NCBI RefSeq assembly: GCF_021117365.1
Contig: NZ_CP088262.1
Location: forward strand, 124,001 to 188,000
Direction: 5' to 3'
Length of the DNA stretch: 64,000 nt
From: Nocardioides sp. cx-173
GTDB taxonomy: Bacteria > Actinomycetota > Actinomycetes > Propionibacteriales > Nocardioidaceae
Numbering within the stretch: the first letter of the stretch is position 1; each line of letters starts with the position of its first letter. Below are positions 18,321 to 25,530 of this stretch, piece by piece. Made by a program: the position numbers and the translations under genes. Below the pieces are notes generated by a model, which worked only from the letters and a program-made list of their open reading frames with translations, was not told the DNA's origin and ran no database searches.

Positions 18321-19535
18321 TCAGCCGAGCGGGTCGCGGGCGACGGGACAGCTCATGCACCGCGGCCCGCCGCGACCGGAGCCGAGCTCGGAGCCGGCGA
18401 TCCGGACGACCTCGATGCCGGCGTCCTCCAGGCGGGCGTTGGTCTCGTCGTTGCGCTCGTAGGCCACGGCCACCCGCGGCGCCAGGGCCAGGGTGTTGTT
18501 GCCGTCGTCCCACTGCTCGCGCTCGGCGGTCACGGGGTCCAGGCCGGTGTCGATCTGGTGCAGCTCGTCGATGCCCATCGCCTTCGCGGCGGCGATGAGG
18601 AACGGCTCGGCGTCGGCCACCTGCAGCAGCAGGGCGCCGTCGTCGGTGCGCCCGTCGGCCGTGACGGCGTACGCCGTCAGCGAGTGCGCGATGTTGGGGT
18701 ACATCACGACCTTGTCGACGTCGACCATCGTGCAGACGGTGTCGAGGTGCATCGTCGCGCGCTCCTGCGCGATGGGGACGGCGAGCACGGTGTCGGCCAG
18801 CGACGCCTCGAACACCTGGCGGGCCAGCCGCTCCACGCCGGCGGGCGTCGTCCGCTCGCCGACGCCGACCGCGATCACGCGCGGCGCCAGGAGCAGCACG
18901 TCGCCGCCCTCGACGTGCTCGAACTCGTGGCCGAGGATGCGCGGGGTGTCGGCGAAGCGCGGGTGCAGGCCGTAGATGAGCTCGGTGAGCTGCGACTCGC
19001 GCTTGCGCGCCGGCATCGCCAGCGAGGTGATCGCGATCCGGTCGTGCACCCACACCGAGGAGTCGCGCGTGAACAGCAGGTTGGGCAGCGGGTCGACGAG
19101 GAAGTCGTCGTGCGCCAGCAGGGACGTGACCAGCCCGAAGCCGCCGCGGACCTCGTCGTTGCGGATGCCGGCGGTGAGGTAGCCGGTCAGGTCCTCGGCG
19201 GTCGCGTCGTGCAGCGCCCCCTTGAGGTAGCCGCGCATGGTCTCGCCGAGGTCGAGGCCGGCCAGGGCGGTAGCGATAGCGCTGTCGCGGGCCTCCTGGG
19301 TCTCGAGCGTCTCGGTCAGCAGATCGGTGAGGTAGAGCACCTCGACGTCGCGCGCGCGCAGTGCCGCGGCGAACTCGTCGTGCTCGTCCTGCGCCCGGGC
19401 GACCCACGGGATCCCGTCGAAGAGCAGCTTGTCGTTGTTGCGGGGCGTCAGGCGCTTCAGCTCGTTGCCCGGCCGGTGCAGCATCACCGTCCGCAGCCGG
19501 CCGACCTCGCTGTCGGCGCCGTGGGTCGCAGTCAT
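18321..19535 (-). CDS. arcA: Arginine deiminase
   Basis: The 404-residue enzyme hydrolyses L-arginine to citrulline and ammonia. The guanidine-binding and catalytic residues lie in recognisable blocks: [42 protein letters not shown] and the C-terminal [16 protein letters not shown], where Cys 393 is the nucleophile. The length fits the family. No carbamate kinase or ornithine carbamoyltransferase gene is adjacent, so this is a lone arcA, as often seen in actinobacteria, where it may serve arginine catabolism or ammonia generation rather than a full ADI pathway. Confidence 0.96.
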   Translation of the reverse strand: MTATHGADSEVGRLRTVMLHRPGNELKRLTPRNNDKLLFDGIPWVARAQDEHDEFAAALRARDVEVLYLTDLLTETLETQEARDSAIATALAGLDLGETMRGYLKGALHDATAEDLTGYLTAGIRNDEVRGGFGLVTSLLAHDDFLVDPLPNLLFTRDSSVWVHDRIAITSLAMPARKRESQLTELIYGLHPRFADTPRILGHEFEHVEGGDVLLLAPRVIAVGVGERTTPAGVERLARQVFEASLADTVLAVPIAQERATMHLDTVCTMVDVDKVVMYPNIAHSLTAYAVTADGRTDDGALLLQVADAEPFLIAAAKAMGIDELHQIDTGLDPVTAEREQWDDGNNTLALAPRVAVAYERNDETNARLEDAGIEVVRIAGSELGSGRGGPRCMSCPVARDPLG

Positions 19536-19562
19536 GGCGGCCAGCCTAGGGGGCGGCCCGGG

Positions 19563-20162
19563 TCAGCTCAGCAGCTCATAGATGGTGAGCGCGGCGAGCG
19601 CGACGCACACGGTCGCGCCCAGGTAGTGCAGGACGTGGATCGAGACGAAGCGCAGCAGGCTGCGCCCGACGATCACCGCGAGGGCGCTCACCGTCAGCAG
19701 TGCCCCCAGCGCGCCGACGAAGACGCTGAGCGGCGCCTCGTACTTCGCCACCAGCGAGAGCGTCAGCAGCTGCGAGAGGTCGCCCCACTCGGCCGCGAAC
19801 AGGACCAGGAACGACGCCAGCACCGCGCGCCAGCCGTGGACGGGCTTGGCCTTCTCGGCGAACTCCTCGCCGTCGGCCTCCTGGTGGCTGCGTCCCTCGC
19901 GGAACAGGATGACCGCGCCGACCAGGAAGAGCACGACCGCCGCCGTTCTCACGACGTCCGGCGGGAGCAGGGACGCCGCGTGCCCCAGCAGCACCGCGAC
20001 CCCGGTCTGCACGGTGAACGCCAGCCCGACCCCGACCCACACCAGGATCGGGCGGTACTTGGTGGCCAGCACCAGGGTCGCCAGGAAGGTCTTGTCGGGC
20101 AGCTCGACGAGGAAGATCGCGCCGAAGGTGAGGGCGACGGCGGCGAGGTCCATGCCGGACAT
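19563..20162 (-). CDS. TMEM165/GDT1-family membrane transporter
   Basis: This is a protein of about 199 residues with six hydrophobic helices and the two internally repeated acidic motifs of the family, ELPDKT in the first helix and EWGDLSQ in the fourth. Family members export or exchange Mn2+ or Ca2+ against protons, and manganese export is the usual bacterial role. An in-frame ATG at 20153 and a TTG at 20168 are alternative starts. No yybP-ykoY-type manganese riboswitch fits in the 39-base upstream gap. It lies downstream of, and co-directional with, the desaturase gene. Confidence 0.88.
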   Translation of the reverse strand: MSGMDLAAVALTFGAIFLVELPDKTFLATLVLATKYRPILVWVGVGLAFTVQTGVAVLLGHAASLLPPDVVRTAAVVLFLVGAVILFREGRSHQEADGEEFAEKAKPVHGWRAVLASFLVLFAAEWGDLSQLLTLSLVAKYEAPLSVFVGALGALLTVSALAVIVGRSLLRFVSIHVLHYLGATVCVALAALTIYELLS

Positions 20163-20201
20163 TCTCAACCGACCGCCGTACGGCGCTCGGGTGGGGTCGT
20201 C

Positions 20202-21401
20202 TCAGGCGAGCGCCGGCGCGCCGGCTCGGCGTCCCTCGGACAGCGAGGCCTTGGCCTGGCGCAGCAGCTTGGAGAGCTGGCGGGGCAGGTTGCGGCGGTC
20301 GGTCTCGGCCAGCCAGTCGTTGGGCAGCGAGAGCCGCAGGACGCGGTGCCAGGCGCTCGCGACCTGCTGCGGCAGCGGCCGGGCGTTGTAGGAGAGCCCG
20401 TAGCGCTCGAACAGCTCGCGCACCCGCGGTGCGATCTCGGCGTACCGGTTGCTGGGCAGGTCGGGGAACAGGTGGTGCTCGATCTGGTGCGAGAGGTTGC
20501 CCGAGAGCAGGTGCATGAGCGGCGGGCCGGAGATGTTGGCCGAGCCGAGCATCTGGCGCAGGTACCACTCGCCCTTGGTCTCGCGGGTGTCCAGCTCGCG
20601 CATCTCGAAGGTCTCCACGCCCTCGGGGAAGTGGCCGCACATGATGATCGAGTGGCTCCACAGGTTGCGCACGAGGTTGGCGGTCGCGTTGGCCGTCAAC
20701 GTCGCCAGCCAGCCGGGTCCGGCGAGCAGCGGGTGGACGACGTAGTCCTTGGTGACCTGCTTGGACGCCTTGGCCGCGGCCGCCCGGATCCGGGTGCGCA
20801 GCTCGGGGGTGATGCCCTTGCCCTGGCGCAGGTGCTCGCCGAACTCGATGTCGTACATCGCGATGCCGTACTCGAAGATGCACGCGTTGACGAAGTTCCA
20901 CAGCGGCTGCGCCAGGTGGCGGGCCCGCCACTCCTGGTCCTCGTCGACGCGCATGATGCCGTAGCCGAGGTCGTTGTCCTTGCCGAGGATGTTCGTGTAG
21001 GTGTGGTGGGTCTCGTTGTGGGCGCGCTTCCACTGCGCGGGCGGCGAGGCGTGGTCCCAGTCCCAGGTCGTCGAGTGGATCTTGGGGTCGCGCATCCAGT
21101 CCCACTGCCCGTGCAGGACGTTGTGGCCGATCTCCATGTTGTCGAGGATCTTGGCCAGGCTCAGCATCGTGGTGCCGGCGACCCAGGCCGGGGGGAAGCG
21201 CCCGGCCAGCAGGACGACCCGGCTGGCGAGCTCGAGGCGGCGCTGCACCGCGATCACCCGGCGGATGTAGGCCGCATCGCGCGCGCCGCGCGAGTCGAGC
21301 ACGTCCTGGCGAATCCGGTCCAGCTCCTCGCCGATCTGCACGACGTCGTACGGCGTGAGGTGGCGCACCTGGCTGTGGGCCTGTCGTTCGAGCGCAGTCA
21401 A
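20202..21401 (-). CDS. Fatty acid desaturase (membrane di-iron type)
   Basis: The roughly 399-residue integral membrane enzyme introduces a double bond into an acyl chain using O2 and electrons from ferredoxin or an oxidoreductase. All three histidine boxes are present: HNVLHG, HNETHH and HQIEHH. It resembles actinobacterial DesA3-type acyl-CoA desaturases. TTG 21401 is preferred because GAGGAG sits about 5 bases upstream, giving an N-terminus MTALERQAHS; a GTG/ATG at 21440 would add an unlikely basic leader. No electron-transfer partner is adjacent. Confidence 0.92.
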   Translation of the reverse strand: MTALERQAHSQVRHLTPYDVVQIGEELDRIRQDVLDSRGARDAAYIRRVIAVQRRLELASRVVLLAGRFPPAWVAGTTMLSLAKILDNMEIGHNVLHGQWDWMRDPKIHSTTWDWDHASPPAQWKRAHNETHHTYTNILGKDNDLGYGIMRVDEDQEWRARHLAQPLWNFVNACIFEYGIAMYDIEFGEHLRQGKGITPELRTRIRAAAAKASKQVTKDYVVHPLLAGPGWLATLTANATANLVRNLWSHSIIMCGHFPEGVETFEMRELDTRETKGEWYLRQMLGSANISGPPLMHLLSGNLSHQIEHHLFPDLPSNRYAEIAPRVRELFERYGLSYNARPLPQQVASAWHRVLRLSLPNDWLAETDRRNLPRQLSKLLRQAKASLSEGRRAGAPALA

Positions 21402-21480
21402 GAGAACTCCTCGCGGTGGGGCGCGACCTGCGGTACCCATTGTCGCCGACCCCGACCCGCCCCACCCGTCGGGGGCACCC

Positions 21481-21549
21481 GGGGATAGTCCCGGACGTAT
21501 GTGTCACTTTCAGGCGCCGGAAACGACACAAACGTCAGGGACTATCCCC
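21481..21549. repeat. Dispersed inverted-repeat element, copy 2
   Basis: Arms at 21481-21505 and 21525-21549 are complementary at 23 of 25 positions around a 19-base centre. The left arm begins GGGGATAGTCCCGGACGTAT and the right arm ends CAGGGACTATCCCC. It lies between the desaturase and pheA genes and shares its arms with copy 1 at 14726-14792. It may also serve as a terminator for pheA, whose stop is 12 bases away. Confidence 0.65.
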
Positions 21550-21560
21550 CACGGGGACGA

Positions 21561-22400
21561 TCAGGAGCGGAACGCGTCCGCCGGGTAGACGCCCAGGATC
21601 TTGATCTCGGTGGTGAAGAAGGCGAGCTCCTCGAGGGCGCGGGCCAGGCCCGGGTCGTCGGGGTGGCCGTCGACCTCGGCGAGGAACTGGGTTGCGGCGA
21701 AGTGGCCGCCGACCATGTAGCTCTCCAGCTTGGTCATGTTGACGCCGTTGGTGGCGAAGCCGCCGAGGGCCTTGTAGAGCGCGGCGGGCAGGTTGCGGAC
21801 GTTGAAGATGAAGCTGGTGACGACCGGGCCGTTGCCCGCCGGGGCCTGGACCAGGTCCCGCGACAGTACGACGAACCGTGTGGTGTTGTGCTCCTCGTCC
21901 TCGATGTCCTCGGCGAGGACCTCCAGCCCGTAGATCGCGGCCGCCATCGGCGGCGAGATCGCGGCCTGGGTCGGGTCGCCGGCCTCGGCGACCTCCCGGG
22001 CGGCACCGGCGGTGTCGCCGGAGATCAGCGGCACCAGTCCGTGCTCGCGGATGATCTTGCGGCACTGGCCGAGCGCGTGGACGTGGCTGTGCACCGTCCG
22101 CACCTGGTCCAGCGTGGCCCCCGGCACCCCCATCAGGTGGAACCGGATCCGCAGGAAGTGCTCGGCGACGATGTGCAGCCCCGAGCCCGGCAGGAAGTGG
22201 TGGATGTCGGCGACGCGTCCGGCGATGGAGTTGTCGATCGGGATCATCGCCAGATCGGCCTCACCGCCCTCGACGGCGGCGAAGACGTCCTCGAACGACG
22301 CGCACGGCAGCGGCTCCCAGTCGGGGTAGTGCTGCGCGCACACCTGGTGGGAGTTGGCGCCGGGCTCGCCCTGGTAGGCGATGCGTCGAGGGGAAGTCAC
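21561..22400 (-). CDS. pheA: Prephenate dehydratase
   Basis: The 279-residue enzyme converts prephenate to phenylpyruvate for phenylalanine synthesis. The catalytic domain is seen from IAYQGEPGANSHQ through MIPIDNSIAGRVADIHHFL to EEHNTTRFVVLSR, the TRF motif carrying the catalytic threonine. A C-terminal ACT domain (TSFIFNVRNLPAALYKAL) senses phenylalanine, although the usual ESRP motif reads ESYMVGG here. The GTG start at 22400 is close to the divergent DUF4446 gene. Confidence 0.95.
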   Translation of the reverse strand: MTSPRRIAYQGEPGANSHQVCAQHYPDWEPLPCASFEDVFAAVEGGEADLAMIPIDNSIAGRVADIHHFLPGSGLHIVAEHFLRIRFHLMGVPGATLDQVRTVHSHVHALGQCRKIIREHGLVPLISGDTAGAAREVAEAGDPTQAAISPPMAAAIYGLEVLAEDIEDEEHNTTRFVVLSRDLVQAPAGNGPVVTSFIFNVRNLPAALYKALGGFATNGVNMTKLESYMVGGHFAATQFLAEVDGHPDDPGLARALEELAFFTTEIKILGVYPADAFRS

Positions 22401-22423
22401 GTCGAGAGTTTAGGGTCGAGGGC

Positions 22424-22822
22424 GTGGTCTTCCTCGTCGTGCTCAGCCTGGTGGTCGCGCTCGCCTCCCTGGTGGTCTCGGCGCTGCTCCTGCGTCAGCT
22501 GCGCCGCAGCCGCGACACCATGGGCGCCGAGGCGCTGCCCGAGGACGTGCAGGGGCTGCGTCAGGAGGTTGCGGCGCTGCGCGCGGAGGCACGCGGATCG
22601 CTGCGACACGTGGCGGTCGTGCGCTACGACGCCTTCGGCGACATGGGCGGTCACCTGTCCTGGTCGCTCGCCCTGCTCGACGACAGTGGGGACGGCGTGG
22701 TCCTCACCTCGATCCACGGCCGCTCCGACGCCCGCGGGTACGCCAAGAACATCTCGGCCTGGAGCTGCGACCAGCCGCTCTCGCCCGAGGAGGAAGAGGC
22801 GATCGGGCACGCTCGCCCCTGA
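22424..22822 (+). CDS. DUF4446-family membrane-anchored protein
   Basis: The 132-residue protein has one N-terminal transmembrane helix (residues 3-24), a short coiled coil and a conserved DUF4446 domain (VVRYDAFGDMGGHLSWSLAL, then SIHGRSDARGYAKNI). The family is widespread in Gram-positive bacteria and has no known function. It is divergent from pheA by 23 bases. Confidence 0.85.
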   Translation: MVFLVVLSLVVALASLVVSALLLRQLRRSRDTMGAEALPEDVQGLRQEVAALRAEARGSLRHVAVVRYDAFGDMGGHLSWSLALLDDSGDGVVLTSIHGRSDARGYAKNISAWSCDQPLSPEEEEAIGHARP

Positions 22823-22834
22823 GCCGGCTGCTGC

Positions 22835-23398
22835 TCAGCTCTCCTGGCGCCGCCACAGGTGCGCACGCTGGGCGGCCTCCGCCGGGCTGAGGCCGGTGAG
22901 GTCGCTCACCGGCGTCCGGACCAGGCGCGGGCCGGGGACCTCGGAGGCCTCGATGCCTGCCTGCTGGGCCGCGGCCACGACCCGGCGGCGCAGCTTGCGC
23001 CAGTCGGGCTCGCTGGGCGGGATCCCGCCCCTGTCGTCGGCCTTCGTCAGCGCCAGACGGGTCCCGTCGCCGTCGGGCTCGAGGACCGCGACCGTGTTGG
23101 GCTCGGCGTACAGCTCGGCGGGCCCGCGCCGCTTCCACCACAGGCCGGTCTTGACGCCGTCGAGCAGCGCCACGGCACGCTCCAGATCCACCGGGAGGTG
23201 GACGACGGTCGCCAGGGAGTCGAGGGCCTTCTCGATGACCGGGTCCCCGGTCTGGTCCCAGGTCACCCCGGCCGCTGCGTTCTGGGCGGCGCGCTCGACG
23301 TTGCGACGTTGCCACCGCCGCACCCGCGCCCGGAGGTAGAGCAGGGCCACGAAGGCGCCGACGACCAAGAATCCTTGGTACTCCTGCCACCAGCTCAT
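22835..23398 (-). CDS. Membrane-anchored protein of unknown function
   Basis: The 187-residue protein has an N-terminal transmembrane helix (GFLVVGAFVALLYLRA) followed by a basic stretch and a soluble domain of about 140 residues with no family I recognise. A conserved-looking block WDQTGDPVIEKALDSLATVVHLPVD precedes a GLWWKRRGPAELYAEPN segment. ATG 23398 gives a sensible N-terminus. It is convergent with the DUF4446 gene and divergent from the ECF sigma gene. Confidence 0.65.
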   Translation of the reverse strand: MSWWQEYQGFLVVGAFVALLYLRARVRRWQRRNVERAAQNAAAGVTWDQTGDPVIEKALDSLATVVHLPVDLERAVALLDGVKTGLWWKRRGPAELYAEPNTVAVLEPDGDGTRLALTKADDRGGIPPSEPDWRKLRRRVVAAAQQAGIEASEVPGPRLVRTPVSDLTGLSPAEAAQRAHLWRRQES

Positions 23399-23470
23399 GG
23401 CGGAGAGGATAGGAGACACCACAGACCAGAGGAGGTCTGCTTCGCACTTCGAGACCGGTGGCGCCGCCGG

Positions 23471-23499
23471 GCAACCCCGGGCGCCGTCGGGCGTCCTAT
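23471..23499 (+). promoter_or_regulatory. ECF-type promoter of the sigma factor gene
   Basis: GCAACC at 23471-23476 and CGTCCTAT at 23492-23499, spaced by 15 bases, match the actinobacterial ECF pattern of a GCAACC-like -35 box and a CGTC-containing -10 box. The ATG follows at 23504, so the transcript would be nearly leaderless. Autoregulation by the encoded sigma factor is the likely meaning. Confidence 0.6.
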
Positions 23500-23503
23500 C
23501 AGC

Positions 23504-24064
23504 ATGACCACCAACGTGACGGCGAGAGGCGGACCCGTGGCCAGACTGCGCTCGGGCGCACACCCCACCTTCGGCGACGCGGAGCTGAGCGAGCTGTACG
23601 CCGCCCACCGGCTCTCCCTGGTCCGCCTGGCCATCCTCCTGGTCGACGACCTGGCCTCCGCCGAGGACGTCGTGCAGGACGCCTTCGCCGCCATGGCCGG
23701 CCGCCGCGGCCGCCTCGACAACGGCGCGGCCGCGCTGGCCTACCTGCGGACCTCCGTCGTCAACGGCAGCCGCTCGGCGCTGCGCCGCCGGCGTACGGCG
23801 CGCGGCTACGTCGCCCCGCACGAGGCACCGCCCGACGGTCCCGAGGGCAAGGCGGTCCTCGCCGAGGAGCACCGCGAGGTCTACGCCGCGCTCGAACGCC
23901 TCGCCCCGCGCCAGCGCGAGGTCCTCGTCCTGCGGTACTGGTCCAACCTGTCCGAGGTCGAGATCGCCGAGGCTCTCGGCATCTCCCGCGGCGCCGTCAA
24001 GTCCACCGCCAGCCGCGCGCTCGACGCGCTCGAGAGCATCCTCGCCAAGGAGGGTCACCGATGA
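23504..24064 (+). CDS. ECF RNA polymerase sigma factor, SigE-family
   Basis: The 186-residue protein has sigma region 2 (ELYAAHRLSLVRLAILLVDD, then AEDVVQDAFAAM) and region 4 (LERLAPRQREVLVLRYWSNL, then SEVEIAEALGISRGAVKS). ECF sigma factors direct polymerase to stress or envelope regulons. It is preceded by a promoter of ECF form and translationally coupled (ATGA) to a membrane protein that probably regulates it. The N-terminal 25 residues are basic and poorly conserved. Confidence 0.92.
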   Translation: MTTNVTARGGPVARLRSGAHPTFGDAELSELYAAHRLSLVRLAILLVDDLASAEDVVQDAFAAMAGRRGRLDNGAAALAYLRTSVVNGSRSALRRRRTARGYVAPHEAPPDGPEGKAVLAEEHREVYAALERLAPRQREVLVLRYWSNLSEVEIAEALGISRGAVKSTASRALDALESILAKEGHR

Positions 24065-25461
24065 GCACGATCGAAGACCGACTCACCCGCACCCTCGCGG
24101 CCCGCGCCGACCAGGTCGGCCCGGAGGACCTGCGTCCGGCGCAGGTGCCCCAGGCGAGGGTCTCCTGGCTGCGCCACCCGGCGACGTACGCCGTGGCGGC
24201 CGCCGCCTGCGCCGCGGCCGTCGCCGCGCCGTTCCTCGTGGACCTCGGCGACGGTGAGCCGGCGCCGAACCCGCCGGCGGTGTCGCCGCAGCCGGACATC
24301 GGCGGCGGCTGGGAGGTCGTCGAGGAGGCGGTGCGCGTCGACGTCGACGGCGACGGCACCGCCGACCGGGTGCGCGTGCGCCAGGAGCCGGGCCAGGAGC
24401 TGATCGGGCCCCGCCTGCGCGTGGAGGCCGACCTGGCCGACGGCGAGCGCGTCTTCGGGGTCATCCCCAGCGGCGAGGTCGGCTACGGCGTCCCCGAGGG
24501 CGTCCAGCTCGACGACGACCCCGGGCGCGAGCTGATCCTCTACCGCGACGAGCTGCCCTTCGCCGTGCTCGACCTGGTCGACGGTCGGCTCGCGGAGCCG
24601 AGCCGGCCCGAGCAGCCGCCGCTGCTCAACGGGATCGTCCCCGCGGACGACGGCCGGGGCCGCGAGTCGGCCCTCTGGGTGGAGGGCGAGACGCTCCTGA
24701 CCTACCTCACCGTCGACACCTTCTCCGGCGGCGAGCCGCTCAGCCTGCCCCCGGAGTACGCCGTCGACGTCACCCGGTGGTCGCTCGACGACGGCACGCT
24801 GGTGCCGACGAGCCTGGGCGAGCAGTGCCTCGACGCGGTGGACGGCCCGACGACGCCCGAGGGCATGTCGATCCCCGCGCCGTGCGCGGACGGCGGGGCA
24901 ACCCCGGCCCTGTTCCCGGCGGCGGAGGACACGATCGGCCCGGGGGAGTCCTTCGAGGTCCCGCTCGGCTCGGCCACCTTCACCGTCGCCCTCGAGGGGG
25001 CCGACGACAGCACCTCGCTCGTCGTCGACATCCCGGGCAGCGGCGAGCAGCGCCTCCCCCTGCCGGGCAGCGGGACGCCGACGGTCTTCACGACGCCGGT
25101 GCGGATGTCGGATGTGGAGCTGAGCGTGCTGGTCGCCCAGGAGAGCGGCGACAGCACCGCCATGACGCTGGTGACGGTGCGCGACGGCCGGCTCGTCGTG
25201 GCCCTGACCTCGGGCCCGGTCCCGTTCGGCGGCGGCTTCCAGGAGCCGGACGCGCGTAGCTTCCAGACCTGGATCGGTCCCGACGGCCGGCTGTTCACCC
25301 GGCTGCAGCAGGCCGGGTCCGACGAGTACGACGTCTGGTCCTGGTCTCTGGGCGGCAGCGTGTCGGTCGACGGTCCGCCGACCCTCCAGCCGGCAGCGGA
25401 GGGCTGCTTCGTCCTCGACGACCAGACCCCGCCCGGCGAGACCCCCACCTGCGCCGGCTAA
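24061..25461 (+). CDS. Single-pass membrane protein with large exported domain, putative anti-sigma or sensor partner
   Basis: The 466-residue protein has about 40 cytoplasmic residues, one transmembrane helix near residues 41-60 (ATYAVAAAACAAAVAAPFLV) and an exported domain of about 400 residues rich in beta-type, acidic sequence, including VDVDGDGTADRVRVR, which resembles a calcium-binding FG-GAP-like repeat. Coupling by ATGA to the sigma gene and the N-in/C-out topology suggest control of the sigma factor. The cytoplasmic part lacks a zinc HxxxCxxC anti-sigma motif, so the mechanism is unproven. Confidence 0.75.
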   Translation: MSTIEDRLTRTLAARADQVGPEDLRPAQVPQARVSWLRHPATYAVAAAACAAAVAAPFLVDLGDGEPAPNPPAVSPQPDIGGGWEVVEEAVRVDVDGDGTADRVRVRQEPGQELIGPRLRVEADLADGERVFGVIPSGEVGYGVPEGVQLDDDPGRELILYRDELPFAVLDLVDGRLAEPSRPEQPPLLNGIVPADDGRGRESALWVEGETLLTYLTVDTFSGGEPLSLPPEYAVDVTRWSLDDGTLVPTSLGEQCLDAVDGPTTPEGMSIPAPCADGGATPALFPAAEDTIGPGESFEVPLGSATFTVALEGADDSTSLVVDIPGSGEQRLPLPGSGTPTVFTTPVRMSDVELSVLVAQESGDSTAMTLVTVRDGRLVVALTSGPVPFGGGFQEPDARSFQTWIGPDGRLFTRLQQAGSDEYDVWSWSLGGSVSVDGPPTLQPAAEGCFVLDDQTPPGETPTCAG

Positions 25462-25469
25462 CGCGAAAT

Positions 25470-25506
25470 CCGCTGACCCGTCAGAAACTTTCAGACGGGT
25501 CAGCGG
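25470..25506. terminator. Strong hairpin, bidirectional terminator candidate
   Basis: Perfect 13-bp arms CCGCTGACCCGTC (25470-25482) and GACGGGTCAGCGG (25494-25506) enclose an 11-base loop between two convergent genes. The right arm is repeated exactly at 25525-25537, overlapping the stop codon of the next gene. No T-tract is evident. Confidence 0.65.
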
Positions 25507-25530
25507 TGGAACCGCGAAGTTAGTGACGGG

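Noticed and set aside
19563..20201. Manganese riboswitch upstream of the TMEM165-type gene
   Set aside because: The gap to the desaturase gene is only 39 bases, too short for a yybP-ykoY aptamer.
17928..21488. Very long open frame on the plus strand over arcA, the transporter and the desaturase
   Set aside because: It is antisense to three well-supported genes and encodes a low-complexity Arg/Val/Gly/Asp-rich sequence typical of high-GC shadow frames.
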